NCBI GenBank assembly: GCA_018434325.1
Contig: JAHDPO010000032.1
Location: 1-39,321, forward strand
Length of the DNA stretch: 39,321 bases
Source: Clostridia bacterium
Lineage (GTDB): Bacteria > Bacillota > Peptococcia > DRI-13 > UBA5745
Direction of reading: 5' to 3'
Shown here: in pieces, positions 31,832-39,321 of the stretch
Layout: each line of letters opens with the position of its first letter
How positions within the stretch are numbered: position 1 is the stretch's first letter
Notes under the pieces: model-generated
Databases searched by the model: none
What the model was told of the DNA's origin: nothing
What the model saw: the letters and a program-made list of their open reading frames with translations, nothing else
Position numbers and translations under genes: made by a program

Positions 31832-32800
31832 ATGCCTTATTTGACATCTGCCGCCCTGGTTCTTGGTTTCATTCTCGACATGCTTTTGGGCGATCCCCGT
31901 TCCCTGCCTCATCTGATCCGGGGTATCGGCGGTCTGATTCAATATCTGGAGCGGCAGCTGCGCCGGGCTTTGCCCCAGACCTCCCGGGGGGAGCTTTGGG
32001 CCGGCGGCATACTGGTGCTTCTCGTGGTTCTCATCTGCGGCAGTTTGCCGGCGCTGCTGCTGGGCAGCCTCTACCGCCACTGGCCCTGGGCAGGCTTTCT
32101 TTTGGAAAGCCTGATCTGCTGGCAGCTGCTGGCTACCCGCAGCCTCAAACAAGAAAGCATGAAGGTCTATGACGCTCTGGCGGCAAAGGATTTGGCCGGC
32201 GCCAGATATGCCGTTTCCATGATCGTAGGCCGGGATACGGCTTCCCTGGATGAAGCCGGCGTGACCCGGGCGGCGGTGGAAACGGTGGCGGAAAACACTG
32301 CCGACGGCAGTCTGGCTCCTTTATTCTACATCATGCTGGGAGGAGCGAGCCTGGGCTGCGTATATAAAGCCATCAATACTATGGACTCCATGCTGGGCTA
32401 CAAAAACCAGCGTTATCTCTACTTCGGCCGCCTGGCCGCCAAGCTTGATGATTTAGCTAATTTTATCCCGGCCCGTTTGGCTGCTTTCCTGATGATTTTA
32501 AGCGCGTTTCTGCTGGGCTTCGACGGTAAAAACGCCTGGCGCATTTTTTGGCGGGATCGTAAAAATCACGCCAGCCCCAACTCCGCCCATACAGAGGCTG
32601 TCTGCGCCGGCGCTTTAAGGCTGCAATTAGCGGGCAATGCTTACTATTTTGGCCAGCTTTACGAAAAGCCTTCCATCGGCGACGACTTGCGGGCTATTGA
32701 GCCGGCAGATATTGCCCGGGCCAATCGTTTGCTTTACGGTACGGCCTGGCTGATGCTGGGTCTGGCTCTGCTTGTCAGAGTGCTTTTTATTCTTTTGTAA
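31832..32800 (+). CDS. cbiB: Adenosylcobinamide-phosphate synthase CbiB
   Basis: CbiB is an integral membrane enzyme that attaches aminopropanol phosphate (made by CobD) to adenosylcobyric acid. The 322-residue protein has an N-terminal FILDMLLGDPRSLPHLIRGI motif and several hydrophobic segments. It also has AAVETVAENTADGSLAPLFY and INTMDSMLGYKNQRY with AAKLDDLANFIPARL, all typical of the family. AGAGGAA precedes the ATG. It lies directly before cobD, whose product is its substrate donor. Confidence 0.95.
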   Translation: MPYLTSAALVLGFILDMLLGDPRSLPHLIRGIGGLIQYLERQLRRALPQTSRGELWAGGILVLLVVLICGSLPALLLGSLYRHWPWAGFLLESLICWQLLATRSLKQESMKVYDALAAKDLAGARYAVSMIVGRDTASLDEAGVTRAAVETVAENTADGSLAPLFYIMLGGASLGCVYKAINTMDSMLGYKNQRYLYFGRLAAKLDDLANFIPARLAAFLMILSAFLLGFDGKNAWRIFWRDRKNHASPNSAHTEAVCAGALRLQLAGNAYYFGQLYEKPSIGDDLRAIEPADIARANRLLYGTAWLMLGLALLVRVLFILL

Positions 32801-32848
32801 ATCCTGCTTTTCCCTCTGCTAAAACTATGATCATGGATGTGAGCGTTG

Positions 32849-33910
32849 ATGTTGCGTTACGAACACGGCGGCGATATTTTTTCCCACAAAAAAATCGATC
32901 TGGACTATTCCGCCAATTTAAATCCCCTGGGTATGCCGGAACCGGTCAAGGAATCCTTACGGGCCCATCTGGAGGACTTTGCCCATTATCCGGACCCTTA
33001 TTGCCGTAAGCTGCGCCAAGACCTGGCCGAATATGAGGACATCGACAGGGATTATATTCTCTGCGGCAACGGCGCCGCCGATCTCATCGTCCGGCTCTGT
33101 CTGGCCCTCAAGCCCCAAAAAGCGCTGGTTTGCGCCCCCACATTTTCGGAATACGAAAAAGCCGTGATCCAAGCCGGAGGCAAGGTGGTTTACCACCGGC
33201 TTGAAGAGAGTGAGGACTTTCAGCTGACCTCCCGGATTTTGCAGGAGCTGACTCCCGACCTGGACATGGTCTTTTTATGCAATCCCAACAATCCCACAGG
33301 GCGGCTCATCGATTTCGAGCTGCTGAACCGTATCGCCGAAAAATGCCGGGAAAATCAGATTCTCTTTATTCTGGATGAATGCTTTCTGGATTTCACCCGG
33401 GGCAAGTCCGTTAAAACCTTACTGCCGGCCAATCCCTACCTGATCATTCTCAAGGCCTTTACGAAAATTTACGCTATGGCCGGCCTGCGGCTGGGTTATA
33501 TGCTTTCGGCCAACCGCCAGGTTCTGCGCCAGACTGAGGGTTTCGGCCAGAGCTGGAGCGTTTCCGGTCCGGCTCAAGCTGCCGGTTGCGCCGCTCTCAC
33601 CTGCCGGGGTTGGGTGGCAGCCAGCCGCCTGATGACCGAAGAAGAGCGCCAATACCTGATGGGGGAATTTCAGGCCCTCAACATCCGGGTCTTTCCCAGC
33701 GACGCCAATTTCCTGCTTTTTCGCAGCCTGCCCCAGCTTTACGAAAGAATGCTAAAACGGGGCATCCTGATTCGGCGCTGCGACAATTTTCCGGGGCTCG
33801 AGGCCGGCTATTTTCGTACCGGCATCAAAACCCGCCAGGAAAACCAGCGGCTGGCGGCAGCATTGAAGGAATCCCTGGAGGAGGCAAACGAAGGAGGCAT
33901 TAGCCGATGA
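32849..33910 (+). CDS. cobD: L-threonine-O-3-phosphate decarboxylase CobD
   Basis: CobD is a pyridoxal-phosphate enzyme that makes (R)-1-amino-2-propanol phosphate for the nucleotide loop. The product (353 residues) starts with YEHGGDIFSHKKIDLDYSAN and has YCRKLRQDLAEYEDI. The substrate-loop LCNPNNPTGRLI and the cofactor lysine (about Lys206) in LKAFTKIYAMAGLRLGY are also visible, all characteristic of this branch of fold-type I aminotransferases. The ATG at 32849 is chosen; the frame also has a TTG one codon earlier, and the ribosome-binding site is weak. It overlaps cbiP by four bases (ATGA). Confidence 0.93.
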   Translation: MLRYEHGGDIFSHKKIDLDYSANLNPLGMPEPVKESLRAHLEDFAHYPDPYCRKLRQDLAEYEDIDRDYILCGNGAADLIVRLCLALKPQKALVCAPTFSEYEKAVIQAGGKVVYHRLEESEDFQLTSRILQELTPDLDMVFLCNPNNPTGRLIDFELLNRIAEKCRENQILFILDECFLDFTRGKSVKTLLPANPYLIILKAFTKIYAMAGLRLGYMLSANRQVLRQTEGFGQSWSVSGPAQAAGCAALTCRGWVAASRLMTEEERQYLMGEFQALNIRVFPSDANFLLFRSLPQLYERMLKRGILIRRCDNFPGLEAGYFRTGIKTRQENQRLAAALKESLEEANEGGISR

Positions 33911-35478
33911 GTAAAGCCAAGGTCATCATGATTCAGGGCACCATGTCCAACGCCGGAAAAAGTCTGCTGGTGGCAGGCTTATGCCGGGTTTTCAGGCAGG
34001 ACGGCTACCGGGTGGCGCCTTTCAAAGCCCAAAACATGGCCCTCAACTCCTTTATTACCAACGAGGGCTTGGAAATGGGCCGGGCCCAGGTGGTCCAGGC
34101 GGAGGCCTGCGGTATAGAGCCCAGCGTCCGCATGAATCCCATTTTGCTGAAACCCGTGAGCGATATGGGGTCTCAGGTTATCGTCAATGGCGAGGTTCTG
34201 GGCAATATGAAGGCCGCCGAATACTATGCTTACAAAAAACAGCTGATCCCTCAGGTGATGGCCGCTTATGATTCTTTGGCCGCCGAAAACGATATTATCG
34301 TTATCGAAGGGGCCGGCAGTCCGGCGGAAATCAATTTGCGGGAAAACGATATCGTTAATATGGGCATGGCCAAAATGGCCAAAGCGCCGGTGCTTTTAGT
34401 GGGGGATATCGACCGGGGCGGCGTTTTTGCTCAGCTCTTAGGCACCATCAGCTTGCTGGAGCCGGATGAGCAGGCCATGATCAAGGCTACGGTGATCAAT
34501 AAATTCCGGGGCGACCGTCAGATACTGGAGCCGGGCCTGCAAATCCTGCGGGAAAAAACCGGCAAGCCCGTGGCAGGGGTCATTCCCTATCTCAACGTGG
34601 ATATCGAAGACGAAGACAGCCTGTCCAGCCGTCTGGGCAACAGCCGCGCTGCGGCAGCCGGCCAGCCTCTCGACATTGCCGTCATTCGCTTGCCCCACCT
34701 TTCCAACTTCACCGACTTCATGGCTTTGGAGGCCACCGCCGGCTTAGGGGTTCGCTACGTCAGCCGCTTTGCTGAGCTGGGCCGGCCGGATATGGTGATT
34801 TTGCCGGGAACGAAAAATACCATGCAGGATTTAAAATGGCTGCGCCAGGAGGGCCTGGAGGCAGCGATCAAGCAGCTGGCTGCCGGCGGCGCTATTGTTT
34901 TCGGTATTTGCGGCGGCTATCAGATGCTGGGACAGCAAATCACCGACAGCGAAGGCGTCGAAGGCGGCGGCACTATGGAAGGCATGGGCTTATTGCCGAT
35001 AGCTACGGAATTTGCCTTAGAAAAGCACCGCTCCAGGATGAAAGGCCGGCTGGCCAAAGTCCAAGGGCCTTTAGCCGCACTGAGCGATGCTGAGGTGGAG
35101 GGCTACGAAATCCATATGGGCCGCAGCTTCTACCTTGGCGACGACAACGGTGACAACGGCGACGACAACGGTAGCAGCGGCGGCAGCGACGTCTCCACCC
35201 AAGGCCGGCCTCTGCTGACCCTGGAAAACGGCAATCCCGACGGCTGCCAGCAAACCAACGCCTACGGCAGCTATCTCCACGGCTTTTTCGACAGCGAATC
35301 CTGCCGTCAGGGCCTGCTGGCTTCCTTATGCAGCTATAAAGGCATTCCGCTGCCCCAAGCCGCGGCCTTCAACATGGCCCAATATAAAGAGCAGCAGTAC
35401 GACCTTTTAGCCGAGGGTGTCCGCCGCAATATGGATATGGCTCTGGTCTACCGGATTTTGGAGGAGGGAATCAACTAA
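33907..35478 (+). CDS. cbiP: Cobyric acid synthase CbiP
   Basis: CbiP amidates the b, d, e and g side chains of adenosylcobyrinic acid diamide. The 523-residue product has the N-terminal P-loop IMIQGTMSNAGKSLLVAGLC, VAPFKAQNMALNSFIT, and the amidotransferase cysteine in IVFGICGGYQMLG. The family's TYGTYVHGLFD-like ending appears as AYGSYLHGFFDSE. An acidic Gly/Asn/Asp/Ser stretch of about 20 residues near 413-432 (repeats of GACGACAACGG) lengthens it slightly and looks like a slippage insertion in a surface loop. It starts with ATGA overlap to cobD and ends in a TAATG shared with cbiC. Confidence 0.95.
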   Translation: MSKAKVIMIQGTMSNAGKSLLVAGLCRVFRQDGYRVAPFKAQNMALNSFITNEGLEMGRAQVVQAEACGIEPSVRMNPILLKPVSDMGSQVIVNGEVLGNMKAAEYYAYKKQLIPQVMAAYDSLAAENDIIVIEGAGSPAEINLRENDIVNMGMAKMAKAPVLLVGDIDRGGVFAQLLGTISLLEPDEQAMIKATVINKFRGDRQILEPGLQILREKTGKPVAGVIPYLNVDIEDEDSLSSRLGNSRAAAAGQPLDIAVIRLPHLSNFTDFMALEATAGLGVRYVSRFAELGRPDMVILPGTKNTMQDLKWLRQEGLEAAIKQLAAGGAIVFGICGGYQMLGQQITDSEGVEGGGTMEGMGLLPIATEFALEKHRSRMKGRLAKVQGPLAALSDAEVEGYEIHMGRSFYLGDDNGDNGDDNGSSGGSDVSTQGRPLLTLENGNPDGCQQTNAYGSYLHGFFDSESCRQGLLASLCSYKGIPLPQAAAFNMAQYKEQQYDLLAEGVRRNMDMALVYRILEEGIN

Positions 35479-36134
35479 TGAACAATGAAATCAATGGCCG
35501 GCAGATTCAGCTGGAAAATGTATTGCCCCAGGAAATTGAAAAGCGCAGCTTCGAAATCATTGAATCGGAGCTGGAACGGCCCCTGGATCCCGAGCTTGCG
35601 CCTATCATTAAGCGGGTGATCCACACCACCGCCGATTTTGGCTATGTGGATACCTTATGCTTTTCCCACAATGTGAAAGAAATCGCCTTAAATGCCCTGC
35701 GGGCCGGCGCTCATATCATTACCGATACCAATATGGCCAGGGCCGGCGTCAGCAAGGAACGTCTGGCCGCTTTCGGAGGCCAGGTCCATTGCTTTATGGC
35801 TGATCAGGATGTGGCTTTGGCCGCCAAAGAAAGAGGCATCACCAGAGCTGCTGCAGCCGTGGAAAAAGCCATGGAGCTGTCTGCTTCCCTGGATAAGCCG
35901 CTGATTTTTGCCGTGGGCAACGCCCCTACCGCTTTGGTGGAGTTGTTTCAGCTGATTGCCGCCGGCAGGCTTAAACCAGCCCTGATTATCGGCGTGCCCG
36001 TAGGCTTCGTCAATGTGGTTCAGGCCAAAGAGCTGATCATGGAAGCCGGTGTGCCTTTCATTGTCAACAGAGGCAGAAAAGGCGGCAGCAATGTCGCCGC
36101 CGCCATTTGCAATGCCTTGATCTACATGGCTTAA
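35478..36134 (+). CDS. cbiC: Cobalt-precorrin-8 methylmutase CbiC
   Basis: CbiC moves the methyl group from C11 to C12, giving cobyrinic acid. The 218-residue length is normal. KRVIHTTADFGYVD contains the catalytic histidine (His49). ITDTNMARAGVSK, FAVGNAPTALVEL and PVGFVNVVQAKELIM are further family motifs. It is the last gene of the plus-strand cobalamin operon. Its stop lies only five bases from the end of the convergent transporter gene, and no terminator fits between them, so the transcripts probably run into each other. Confidence 0.95.
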   Translation: MNNEINGRQIQLENVLPQEIEKRSFEIIESELERPLDPELAPIIKRVIHTTADFGYVDTLCFSHNVKEIALNALRAGAHIITDTNMARAGVSKERLAAFGGQVHCFMADQDVALAAKERGITRAAAAVEKAMELSASLDKPLIFAVGNAPTALVELFQLIAAGRLKPALIIGVPVGFVNVVQAKELIMEAGVPFIVNRGRKGGSNVAAAICNALIYMA

Positions 36135-36139
36135 AACCG

Positions 36140-37531
36140 TCAAATATACATGAAAATTGTACCGATGATCATTAACACGACACAAAAAGGAATGGAATAC
36201 ATCATCGTTTTGATGGGATCGATTTTGACGCCCAGCATACCGCCGACAATACCGCAAACGGCCAGGGCCATCAGATCAACGGGAGGCAAGGCCTGACCGG
36301 CAATGGCAAAATGGGAAGCAGCCATAGCGGCATGAACGGGAGTGAGGCCCGTTTCCACCAGCGCCGGCCCCCAGAAGGACACGATTACGTTCTGGGCCGT
36401 AGACTGAGAACCGGTGACCATACCGATCAAGGTGATTGCGCCGGCGCCGCCGAATTTCAACAAATTCGTATTCAGCCCCTGCACGAAAGCCTTAATGGCT
36501 TCGATCTGGCCGGCGGCATAAAAACCGCCCAAGAACAGGCCGGCACTCAATTGCACCTGGGCATTGGGCCGCACCTTTTTTAATCCGCCCTTAAAGATCT
36601 TCGGCAGATTATTGCGGACTTCCTTAAAGAAAATAGTGCTGATGATAATACAGGTAATCATGGCCAGCACAATGACATTGGAGAAGCCTTTGAAAATTTT
36701 CACTGTAGCCAGCCATTGCAGGAAGCCTTTGTCGCCCACCATAATTTTGTTTAAGATCAGCGGTATGATGTCAAGCTTATAAGGCGCCGGCAAAGAGCGG
36801 GCAAATACGATAATCGCTAAAATAGTTAACGGAATCAGCGTATACCAGCGGGCCTTCAAAATTTGGCCTGCTTTTTCTTTTGGCATTAAATCCTCATTCA
36901 TGGTCATGTCTTTTTTAATGAACATTTTTAACATAACGAATAAAGCGATGATAGCGGTTATGCCGATAGTAAAATAGGAAATGGCCGTGACGGGATCGGG
37001 AGTTTCCAGGCCCAGCAAAGCTGCCGAAAGGAACAGGGACTGAGCAATCGGCGGCATGGGAGAGCCTAAGCTGGCGCCAATGATCAAAACCGCCGCTACC
37101 CGTTCACCGGACAGCCCAAGCTCTGACAAAGCCCCCACCGTCAGCAGTCCTACGACAGTAGACGCCGCCATGGAATCTCCCAGCAGGGAGCCGGCGATCA
37201 TCAAAGCCATGAACACAGTAACGACCAGCCCCTTGGGGCTGTGTCCGAACTTGGCCCGCAAGGAATTGACGATGGTCTCCATGGCCCCCAGCTGCCCTTG
37301 CATATCGGCATAAATACAGCCGCAGGCCCCCAGCAAAATAACCCACATCAGCCGGTCGACGCCGTCGATCCAAGCCACAAGCCAAGTTAAAGGATTATAG
37401 ATCCCCCCCATAATCAGGGCTAAAATGCCGGCAATAATCAGGGCAATACTAAGATTTCCTCCGATATAGGGTATTTTCTTGATCAATAGGATACAAAGTA
37501 GGATAATAATAGGAATAATAACTTTTAACAT
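36140..37531 (-). CDS. Multi-pass membrane transporter, DctM/TRAP large-permease-like (IT superfamily)
   Basis: The protein (463 residues) consists of about twelve hydrophobic segments. Two inverted halves each have a substrate-loop-like motif: GSLLGDSMAASTVVGLLTVG in the first, and MVTGSQSTAQNVIVSFWG then AIAGQALPPVDLMAL in the second. This resembles the large permease of TRAP transporters and related ion-transporter proteins. No DctP binding protein or DctQ small permease lies beside it, so it may be a stand-alone carrier, and the substrate is unknown. A cobalt or corrinoid role suggested only by neighbourhood would be guesswork. The ATG at 37531 has GGGAGG eight bases upstream; the ATG six codons earlier lacks one. 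Confidence 0.65.
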   Translation of the reverse strand: MLKVIIPIIILLCILLIKKIPYIGGNLSIALIIAGILALIMGGIYNPLTWLVAWIDGVDRLMWVILLGACGCIYADMQGQLGAMETIVNSLRAKFGHSPKGLVVTVFMALMIAGSLLGDSMAASTVVGLLTVGALSELGLSGERVAAVLIIGASLGSPMPPIAQSLFLSAALLGLETPDPVTAISYFTIGITAIIALFVMLKMFIKKDMTMNEDLMPKEKAGQILKARWYTLIPLTILAIIVFARSLPAPYKLDIIPLILNKIMVGDKGFLQWLATVKIFKGFSNVIVLAMITCIIISTIFFKEVRNNLPKIFKGGLKKVRPNAQVQLSAGLFLGGFYAAGQIEAIKAFVQGLNTNLLKFGGAGAITLIGMVTGSQSTAQNVIVSFWGPALVETGLTPVHAAMAASHFAIAGQALPPVDLMALAVCGIVGGMLGVKIDPIKTMMYSIPFCVVLMIIGTIFMYI

Positions 37532-37600
37532 CTTTCTTCCCTCCCACATTTTTCTTAGCCCTATCGCTGCTATCGCTTTTAGGCCTGTCGTATTATTCCG

Positions 37601-37616
37601 TGCAAGCTTAATGCCA
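37601..37616 (-). promoter_or_regulatory. Possible sigma-54 promoter of the transporter gene
   Basis: The minus strand reads TGGCATTAAGCTTGCA, matching the -24/-12 pattern TGGCA-N6-TTGCA with correct GG-to-GC spacing, about 70 bases before the start codon. The same bases could instead be the -35 of a sigma-70 promoter (TTGGCA, 16 bases, TAATAC). The choice is not settled by sequence. Confidence 0.45.
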
Positions 37617-37823
37617 AAACCTTAACTTGGGATAAACTTTATTAAAAAGGCAGCGCCGGCTTGCTGTTATAAGGTATTATCTCGTTTTTAGAAAAGAACC
37701 GGGGGTTAAAACATTGCAAAGAAATTTTTATCAATTCCCATAATTCCAACAAAATTGCAAAATATCTAAAAAAATTTCTATATTCTATAAATAATTGGAA
37801 ATTCTCCGCTGCTTTTCGACGAA

Positions 37824-37862
37824 AAAAGACCTTGCAGCCGGTGTACCTGGAAGGTCTTTTAG
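37824..37862 (-). terminator. Hairpin with T-run upstream of the transporter gene
   Basis: On the minus strand, AAAAGACCTT and AAGGTCTTTT form a perfect 10-bp stem. An inner CAG/CTG pair closes the loop, and the 3' side runs into TTTTTT. It would end minus-strand transcripts coming from beyond 37.9 kb and insulate the transporter promoter. With A-rich sequence on the other side it may work in both directions. Confidence 0.55.
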
Positions 37863-37937
37863 GATGATAGGATGCATCCTTCAAATTATATATGATGGAT
37901 GTGGGGTTGCTCTGCTCCAAATTTGGAATTTCCGCCA

Positions 37938-38162
37938 ACGTCATCATTTGTCTTTCAGGATAAGCAGGGGCAAATTATCCCTTTGGAAGTAAAATCAGCC
38001 GATAATTTGCGTTCAAAGAGTCTGAGAATCTTTGTTTCGCTATATCAGCCGCCTTTTTCCATACGGGTATCAGCAAAAAACTTCGGGTTTGAGAATAACA
38101 TTAAAAGCATCCCGCTATATGCTTTGTTTTGTATGAAGCCAGGAACGGCAGGGCAGCATTGA
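37938..38162 (+). pseudogene. C-terminal relic of a DUF4143-type AAA ATPase
   Basis: The plus-strand frame reads FVFQDKQGQIIPLEVKSADN, then SKSLRIF, then SIRVSAKNFGFENNIKSIPL and YALFCM. This closely follows the C-terminal end of ATP-binding proteins with a DUF4143 (nuclease-like) domain, which normally exceed 400 residues. Nothing of the ATPase part is visible upstream, so only the tail remains. The last few codons before the stop are not family-like. Confidence 0.7.
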
Positions 38163-39321
38163 GGCAGCGAACACTGTGGCAGGGCAGCGGCGGTCAGGAT
38201 CGCCAGGCAGTGCGACTGGGCAGGACCACCGGGCAGCGGCAGGCAAGGTGGCCGGCTTTTGGAACATAGTCGGAGTCCCCATAGATAAGGCCGGACAAAT
38301 AAAAAGGCAAGTCACTGCCGAACACTCGACTTGATGCTCAAATTTGCGAGTTGTGTATAGGCACACCTTGAATTTAGCTTGAAATTGAGGGTGAAGTGCT
38401 CAAAACGGAAAGTGGCAGGGTAGTGACCGCCTGTAGCTGGGGAGCAGTGATACTTAGGCGGTTCTGTCCTACGGACTCAATCCTGCAGATTCAATCTGCT
38501 ATCCGCAGATCCTGGGGCGCAGATGTTCTGCTATCCTGAGATAATTGGGGCGCAAATGTACAATTTTTGCGTTTGTATGCGTTTTCCGGATTCGACCTGT
38601 ACAATTTTTGCGTTTGTGGGTGAATTGCAGCAGTAGTTAAGGTTATTTTAGCCAAATCGAGGCCTATTTTGTGCAATTTCTTCAGTTGTGACGGAATACT
38701 TCCCCTGCATTTTACCTACAAACGCAATTTTTGTACACCCGGCCCCGGCCAATTGACCACAACCGCAATTTTTGTACAAGCTACCGCCGCCAAGGGTCCT
38801 AAGGGTCCACTAAGAGCAGTACCGGGAGCCATCATTGCATGGTTCTATTGACGCGGCGCCGGCCAATGCTCCATGAATTCGCCAACTTTTTGCATGCATT
38901 GATAATCTGGCGGATACCTTTTTTCTCCTTGCCGATTCAATTTGTTTGGTGAAACGAACGCATGGTTCAACCTGCTGAAAACGAATGCTACAAGAAAAGG
39001 GATGCTGACAGTTTTGAGCAAGGACGTGGTTAGTCCAAAATCGAGGAGGTCAGGCCAGATACCCTTTTATTGTAGCTTAGGTAGGAGATAAAACAAAGCA
39101 CAGCGGCTGGCCGTGCCTTGTTCCGTCCGTATTAACATATTAGCAAAAATCGAGTTGTGTGGGAAATTTAAGCCAAATTTAGTCGGTGTCAAGTTGTTGT
39201 AGGAGAAAAAATAAAATGGGCAGCAAACAAGGGTGGGAGGAAAAGATCCCGCCACTTGAGGGAAGTTCAGCGGGAAAAGGAGTAGATGGCAGAAAAAGCA
39301 GGCGTCTTTTTGCCCAGACTA
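38163..39321. other. Long stretch without an intact gene
   Basis: No open frame here has a recognisable domain or convincing ribosome-binding site. The first part (38140-38260) is a G-rich stretch with repeated GGCAGGGCAGC and GGCAG units. The middle (38557-38778) holds paired inverted 20-bp repeats. The end shows nothing further. It looks like eroded intergenic or former mobile DNA. Confidence 0.55.
38557..38778. repeat. Two inverted pairs of a 20-bp repeat, each with 41-bp period
   Basis: TGTACAATTTTTGCGTTTGT occurs at 38557-38576 and 38598-38617, 41 bases apart. In reverse orientation, ACAAACGCAATTTTTGTACA occurs at 38718-38737. A one-mismatch copy, ACAACCGCAATTTTTGTACA, is at 38759-38778, again 41 bases apart. 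The arms TGTAC and GCGTTTGT are conserved in all four except for that mismatch. The central AT-rich seven bases are AATTTTT in one pair and its complement-strand form AAAAATT in the other. Function unknown. Confidence 0.75.

Noticed and set aside
37642-37947. 101-residue minus-strand open frame upstream of the transporter
   Set aside because: It spans a terminator-like hairpin and AT-rich promoter sequence and has no recognisable domain.
38557-38778. Possible CRISPR array
   Set aside because: The repeats are only 20 bases, occur as two inverted pairs rather than one direct series, and no cas gene is nearby.

Overview
The window looks like the chromosome of an anaerobic Firmicute, perhaps a Clostridia or Negativicutes member. 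This is inferred from strong GGAGG ribosome-binding sites, the cobalt-early (anaerobic) cobalamin genes, a BMP-type ABC importer, an IS66 element and a relic of a DUF4143 ATPase. No rRNA or tRNA gene is visible, so the taxonomic call is soft. Most of the window (about 8.1-37.5 kb) is GC-rich. The first 7.5 kb and the last 1.8 kb are visibly more AT-rich and accessory in character.

Region 1 (1-7.45 kb) is a defence island. After the right end of an IS66 element come six minus-strand genes in one operon: a small HTH regulator, a C5-cytosine methyltransferase, a DUF4928-like candidate restriction endonuclease, a Vsr mismatch endonuclease, a second C5 methyltransferase, and a large protein joining a MORC/MutL-type GHKL ATPase to a C-terminal TIR-like domain. 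A separate gene with a HEPN-like R-x4-H motif lies upstream. The island ends inside the remains of an HTH-PAS regulator gene.

Region 2 (8.15-10.23 kb) holds cbiK and cbiL on the minus strand. A consensus promoter, a cobalamin riboswitch and an intrinsic terminator precede them.

Region 3 (10.26-23.7 kb) is a single-direction minus-strand catabolic operon of eleven genes: DeoR regulator, BMP lipoprotein, double ABC ATPase, two permeases, amidohydrolase, DhnA/LsrF-type aldolase, zinc alcohol dehydrogenase, FGGY kinase, UbiD-type decarboxylase and aldehyde dehydrogenase. I do not recognise the whole set as a described pathway. It reads as uptake of a nucleoside-like or sugar-like compound, then deamination or hydrolysis, phosphorylation, aldol cleavage, redox steps and a prenyl-FMN decarboxylation.

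Region 4 (24.27-36.13 kb) is the rest of the cobalamin pathway on the plus strand: cbiD, F, G, H, J, ET (fused), A, B, cobD, cbiP and cbiC, tightly packed with several start/stop overlaps. Together with cbiKL it covers sirohydrochlorin to adenosylcobinamide phosphate. The corrinoid adenosyltransferase and the CobU/CobS/CobT/CobC steps are not in the window.

Region 5 (36.14-39.32 kb) has a convergent membrane transporter of the DctM/IT type with a possible sigma-54 promoter. It is followed by about 1.8 kb without an intact gene, which holds a hairpin, a DUF4143 ATPase relic and an unusual set of inverted 20-bp repeats with a 41-bp period.
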